From the NCBI RefSeq assembly GCF_005298075.1, contig NZ_SZZH01000001.1, positions 1,364,001 to 1,428,000 on the forward strand: a DNA stretch of 64,000 nt, given 5' to 3'. The stretch's first letter is position 1; every line of letters begins with the position of its first letter. Positions 60,888 through 64,000 of the stretch are shown here, one piece after another. The position numbers and the translations under genes are program-made. The DNA comes from Nakamurella flava (lineage in GTDB: Bacteria > Actinomycetota > Actinomycetes > Mycobacteriales > Nakamurellaceae). The notes under the pieces are model-generated. The model was not told the DNA's origin. It saw nothing but the letters and a program-made list of their open reading frames with translations, and did not search any database.

Positions 60888-61541
60888 TCAGGCCACGGCT
60901 CCGAGCCACGGTTCCCAGACCGGATCGGCCTCGTCGGCCGCGAACATCGCACCCAGAGGTCCCCGCCGTGGCACCGTCGGCGGTATCCGCAGCGTCCAGC
61001 CCAGCTCGGACAGCAGCCGGTCGGCCTTTCGGGTGTTGCACCGAAGACAGCACGCGACGCAGTTCTCCCAGGAATGCCCGCCTCCGCGGCTCCGGGGAAC
61101 GATGTGATCGACCGTTTCTCCCCGCCCACCGCAGTAGGCACAGCGCCGCCCGTCCCGTCGCAGCACCCCGGCCCGCGTGACCGCCGGAGGCGGCTGGAAC
61201 GGCACCCGGACGTAACGGCGGAGCCGCACCACCGCCGGAACAGCCATCTGCGCCGACGGCGAATGCAGCACCGGGCCGTCGCGCTCGAGAACACATTCGG
61301 CCTTGCCGGCTACCACCAGGACCACCGCCCGGCGTCCCGGAACCACCGACAGCGGTTCGTGGCTCGCGTTCAGCAGCAGCGCACGGACCAGACCAGGCGT
61401 CGCGACGACCAACGTCCCGACGACCGCGCCCGGCACCGGCGGATCGCTCCCCGGTCCGACGACGTCCACCGGGCCGTTCACCGCGACCGGCAGGGCGGCA
61501 GCCGCTCCTCGCCCCGCGGTCGATCGCCGGCGATCGCTCAC
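60888..61541 (-). CDS. HNH endonuclease, conserved actinobacterial type (Rv2469c-like)
   Basis: The 217-residue protein has the N-terminal segment ALLLNASHEPLSVVPGRRAV and a C-terminal HNH domain: CAYCGGRGETVDHIVPRSRGG (CxxC, DHIVPRSRGG) followed by WENCVACCLRCNTRKADR (N and CxxC). Zinc-binding Cys pairs and the catalytic DH are intact. This is the single-copy HNH gene found beside pepN/glbO in many actinobacteria, with a suspected DNA-repair or restriction-like role. GTG 61541 gives the usual length; GTG 61550 is possible. Confidence 0.88.
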   Translation of the reverse strand: MSDRRRSTAGRGAAAALPVAVNGPVDVVGPGSDPPVPGAVVGTLVVATPGLVRALLLNASHEPLSVVPGRRAVVLVVAGKAECVLERDGPVLHSPSAQMAVPAVVRLRRYVRVPFQPPPAVTRAGVLRRDGRRCAYCGGRGETVDHIVPRSRGGGHSWENCVACCLRCNTRKADRLLSELGWTLRIPPTVPRRGPLGAMFAADEADPVWEPWLGAVA

Positions 61542-61904
61542 GTGCCACACCCCCACTCCCGTCAGGCCGGACCGGCATCGCCGACCGGCCGACGACCGGG
61601 GGCGATGCGACGTCCGACAAACGCGAGGTGCAGCACCCCGCGTGTACGCATGGGACCACTGGCCAGAAGAGTAGCGCCGTGTTCGCCCCGCGCCCGTGGC
61701 ATTTGCCCGGAACGCAGCCTGCGGCGGCCGGTGGTTCGACGGCTCCCCCGCTCGGCGAATCGCGCGGCGACCGCCGGGCCCATTCCGCCCGTTCCCTGAC
61801 CGCCTCGTCCCCGGGGTCCCTCTCCCCCGAGCGCGCCATGACCCGGCTGCCCGTCCGACTACCGTGTCCGCCGTGAACCGATCGCTGCCATCCCGGTCCT
61901 GCCC
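61542..61904. other. Divergent intergenic region between HNH and MscS genes
   Basis: About 360 bp with no convincing frame. It must hold the promoters of both divergent genes. I see short GC-rich dyads (for example around 61585-61606, GGCCGGACCGG / CCGACCGGCC) but nothing assignable. Confidence 0.4.
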
Positions 61905-62894
61905 GTGGACGTGACCGCACCCGACTGCGCCGCCGACGCCGGTTCGGTCTGCGCCTGGGTCTGGAACAACACCGGCCTGGACCTGCTGGCCCGCAACGCC
62001 GACCGCGTCGTCGGCGGCGCGTGGCACATCGTGCTCATCGTCGTCGTCGCCCTGGTGCTGCGGTGGCTCGCGTACCGGGTGATCAACCGGGTGGCCGGAC
62101 TCACCGCGCAGGGCACCCCGCCGGCGATGCTGCGTCCGCTCCGGCAGATGCCGCTCCGCAACCGGATCACCCGAGGGGTGTCGGCCGAACGCCGACGTCA
62201 GCGGGCGCTGGCGGTGGGTTCGCTACTGAGGTCCGTCGTCTCCTTCCTCATCCTCGGCACCGCTTCGGTCCTGGTCCTCGCCGAGCTCGGCATCGACGTC
62301 GCCCCGCTCCTGGCGTCGGCCGGGATCCTCGGGGTCGCCCTGGCCTTCGGCGCCCAGAACCTGGTCAAGGACTTCCTGTCCGGGCTGTTCCTGACCCTGG
62401 AGGACCAGTTCGGGGTCGGCGACACCGTCGACCTGGGTGCCGCCACCGGCGTGGTCACCGAGGTCGGCCTGCGCACCACCACCGTGCGAGCCGGCGACGG
62501 CACCATCTGGCACGTCCGCAACGGGGAGATCCTGCGGGTCGGCAACTCCAGCCAGGGCGAGGCGGTCGTCTCGGTGGATCTGGTGATGCCGTACGACGCG
62601 GACGTCGCCAAGGCCACCGAGGTGGCGCAGCGGGAATCGGACCTGGTCGCCGATCAGGCCGACTGGGCCGAGAAGGTCGTCGAGCGGCCCGCCGTGGTCG
62701 GGATCGCCGCCGTGGGCCCCGGGACGGTTACCCTGCGCGTCACCGCCACGGTGCGCAGCGGAGACCAGGATGCGTTCGCCCGCGCCCTCCGGGCCGCCAT
62801 CCGGGTCGGTTTCGACGCCGCCCGGAACGAGAACCCGGCGTGGGACTTCCGGCCGCCGGCTCCGGCCGGCGAGCGCGGGACAATGGACCGGTGA
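61905..62894 (+). CDS. MscS-family mechanosensitive channel
   Basis: The 329-residue protein has three or four N-terminal membrane helices. The pore helix TM3 ([27 protein letters not shown], cited as [19 protein letters not shown]) matches the MscS core A/G-rich helix. The cytoplasmic beta domain has [11 protein letters not shown] and [18 protein letters not shown]. It protects against hypo-osmotic shock. Start GTG 61905 or 61911. It ends in a GTGA overlap with glbO. Confidence 0.92.
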   Translation: MDVTAPDCAADAGSVCAWVWNNTGLDLLARNADRVVGGAWHIVLIVVVALVLRWLAYRVINRVAGLTAQGTPPAMLRPLRQMPLRNRITRGVSAERRRQRALAVGSLLRSVVSFLILGTASVLVLAELGIDVAPLLASAGILGVALAFGAQNLVKDFLSGLFLTLEDQFGVGDTVDLGAATGVVTEVGLRTTTVRAGDGTIWHVRNGEILRVGNSSQGEAVVSVDLVMPYDADVAKATEVAQRESDLVADQADWAEKVVERPAVVGIAAVGPGTVTLRVTATVRSGDQDAFARALRAAIRVGFDAARNENPAWDFRPPAPAGERGTMDR

Positions 62895-63328
62895 GCGACT
62901 CCCGTCCCCCCGCCCTCGGCCCCCTCACCCCGGCGTCCCCGCCGCCGGCGAGCCCCGGTTCGTTCTACGAGGAGGTCGGCGGCGCCGAGGTGTTCGCCGG
63001 CATCGTCCACCGGTTCTACGAGGTGGTCGCCGACGACCCGGTCCTGCGCCCGCTGTACCCGGAGGAGGATCTGGGTCCGGCCGAGGTGCGGCTCCGCCTG
63101 TTCCTCGAGCAGTACTGGGGTGGTCCACGCACCTACTCCGAGCAGCGCGGACATCCCCGGCTGCGGATGCGGCACGCCCCGTTCGCGATCGGGCACCGCG
63201 AGAAGGAGCACTGGCTGGCCGCCATGCGGGTCGGGGTCGACGGCGCGGGGCTCACCCCGCCGCAGTACGAGCGGCTGTGGGCGTACCTGGAGATGGCCGC
63301 CGAGAGCCTGGTCAACCGCCCGCACTGA
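62891..63328 (+). CDS. glbO: Group II truncated hemoglobin
   Basis: The 145-residue protein has a 20-residue Pro-rich lead and a 2/2 globin fold with the TrHbII signature: [37 protein letters not shown] (distal Trp region) and the proximal His in [14 protein letters not shown]. It binds O2/NO and supports respiration or NO detoxification. Start GTG 62891 overlaps the MscS stop (GTGA). Same order as M. tuberculosis Rv2469c-glbO, with MscS inserted. Confidence 0.95.
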   Translation: MSDSRPPALGPLTPASPPPASPGSFYEEVGGAEVFAGIVHRFYEVVADDPVLRPLYPEEDLGPAEVRLRLFLEQYWGGPRTYSEQRGHPRLRMRHAPFAIGHREKEHWLAAMRVGVDGAGLTPPQYERLWAYLEMAAESLVNRPH

Positions 63329-63350
63329 GCGGTGCGGGCGGCCGCGATGC

Positions 63351-63980
63351 TCAGAGCAGCAGCGGCAGGAGCGAGTGCCGTCGGCGGACCACCGCGCCGT
63401 ACCGGGCGTCGATCCGCGCCCAGGCATCGGTCGCGCTGATCCGCACCGTCTCCCCCGCGGCCGACGGCGCGAAACCCATGCCGGACAGGGCGAACAGCAT
63501 CCGCAGGCTGATCGGCACCCGCATCCCCTGACCGGTCACCGTCAGCACCTCGGTGTCCAGCAGTGCCGTGGACGCCGCACCCATGGGCCCGGGGCGGGCC
63601 TTGGCGCCGGTGGCCCCGTCGGCGGCGAGGTCGGCGAGCACGTCGGCCGGCACCTCGTCGACGACGACCCATCCCGAACGCGGCGGCAACTGTGACCGCC
63701 ACTGGGCGTCGACGCGCACCCCGGGGTCGACCCGTTCGGATCGGGCGACGGCCAGCCCGGCGAGCAGATTGCCGGCCAGCACGGTGATGTCGGTCGGGTC
63801 GACGGTGCCGCTGATCGCCCGCGTGACCAGGGCGTCGAACGGCGTCCCCGCCCAGATCCGGACCAGGTCACCGTCGGCGCGCAGCCGCACCGCGCCGGCC
63901 GGGTCCCAGCGGGCGACGCGGCCGACGAACGCCGTCGCATCGGACCGGTCGGCGTCCTGCGCCGGCAACAGGAACGTCAC
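63351..63980 (-). CDS. Conserved hypothetical protein
   Basis: The 209-residue soluble protein (GTG 63980) has strands VARWDPAGAVRLRADGDLVRIW (core GAVRLRADGDLVRIWA), the helix TDITVLAGNLLAGLAVAR, WVVVDEVPADVLADLA and a C-terminal DAWARIDARYGAVVRRRHSLLPLLL (end HSLLPLLL). This looks like an actinobacterial conserved protein of unknown function found near pepN/glbO loci, but I cannot name a family. It ends 22 bp from the convergent glbO stop. The true start could lie beyond the window edge. Confidence 0.7.
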   Translation of the reverse strand: MTFLLPAQDADRSDATAFVGRVARWDPAGAVRLRADGDLVRIWAGTPFDALVTRAISGTVDPTDITVLAGNLLAGLAVARSERVDPGVRVDAQWRSQLPPRSGWVVVDEVPADVLADLAADGATGAKARPGPMGAASTALLDTEVLTVTGQGMRVPISLRMLFALSGMGFAPSAAGETVRISATDAWARIDARYGAVVRRRHSLLPLLL

Positions 63981-64000
63981 GCCGAACCCGCCACACCCGC

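Noticed and set aside
60376-61920. A 514-codon minus-strand frame running through both RGSRIG arrays and the HNH region
   Set aside because: It is antisense to the repeat peptides and out of frame with the HNH gene. Its repeats (such as ATADAR) are only the complement of the 18-bp units, and it lacks a family match.
1-64000. tRNA, rRNA, insertion sequences, integrase and attachment sites
   Set aside because: Looked for on both strands; no cloverleaf, rRNA core segment, transposase motif or flanking direct repeat was found.

Overview
The window is a piece of a high-GC actinobacterial chromosome. Start codons are often GTG, adjacent genes frequently overlap by a few bases, and codon third positions are strongly G/C. 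It carries a mycothiol-type DsbA-like oxidoreductase (54.4-55.1 kb), a DevR/DevS-type dormancy cluster, and a block collinear with the Mycobacterium tuberculosis Rv2466c-pepN-Rv2468c-Rv2469c-glbO region. A non-mycobacterial member of the Frankineae/Nakamurella-like actinobacteria is the best guess; this is inference, as no rRNA or tRNA gene is present to test it.

1-21.6 kb is a low-oxygen / redox-stress island: cytochrome bd oxidase (cydA end, cydB), glgX, a MerR-controlled aldo/keto reductase operon, a DevS-like sensor kinase that keeps the heme His/Tyr pair of DevS, two zinc alcohol dehydrogenases, an Rv1733c-like membrane protein, DevR, several universal stress proteins, DUF1918, DUF1876 and Rv2004c-like proteins, a SulP transporter and a PspC/LiaF-like envelope group. 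Seven similar 15-bp imperfect palindromes (GGGaC-N5-GnCCCt) sit in the intergenic spaces, which suggests one DevR regulon.

21.6-28.1 kb: a PucR regulator divergent from a class-III aminotransferase and alanine dehydrogenase (amine/amino-acid catabolism), a small P-loop kinase and a type II NADH dehydrogenase. 28.1-34.0 kb: a LacI-controlled sugar ABC importer without its own ATPase, plus a GH32/GH68-like glycosidase. 34.2-40.4 kb: an Ntn-type linear amide hydrolase, a second aldo/keto reductase, a small XRE/membrane-protein operon with twin operators, a 2OG-Fe(II) oxygenase with an XRE-cupin regulator, and a cytochrome P450.

40.7-50 kb is a cell-surface region: a secreted Val/Glu/Pro-repeat protein, a ten-module chaplin-like protein with an LAxTG sortase motif, a GH81 beta-1,3-glucanase lipoprotein, and a processive GT2 synthase with a membrane-fusion-type partner, probably for an exported glucan. 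50.3-53.6 kb: PPi-type phosphofructokinase, an Eis-like acetyltransferase and a Pro/Arg-rich hypothetical protein.

53.7-64 kb: a universal stress protein, then the conserved mycobacterial-type block (Rv2466c-like, pepN, DUF5130, HNH endonuclease, MscS, glbO). Between the DUF5130 pair and the HNH gene this block is interrupted by an MFS exporter, a lower-GC Cys-containing ORF and two tandem tiny genes of 43 and 37 codons. Each tiny gene ends in exactly five perfect RGSRIG hexapeptides followed by stop. All differences among the ten repeat units are synonymous, so selection acts on the peptide. I regard this as the most likely undescribed system in the window.
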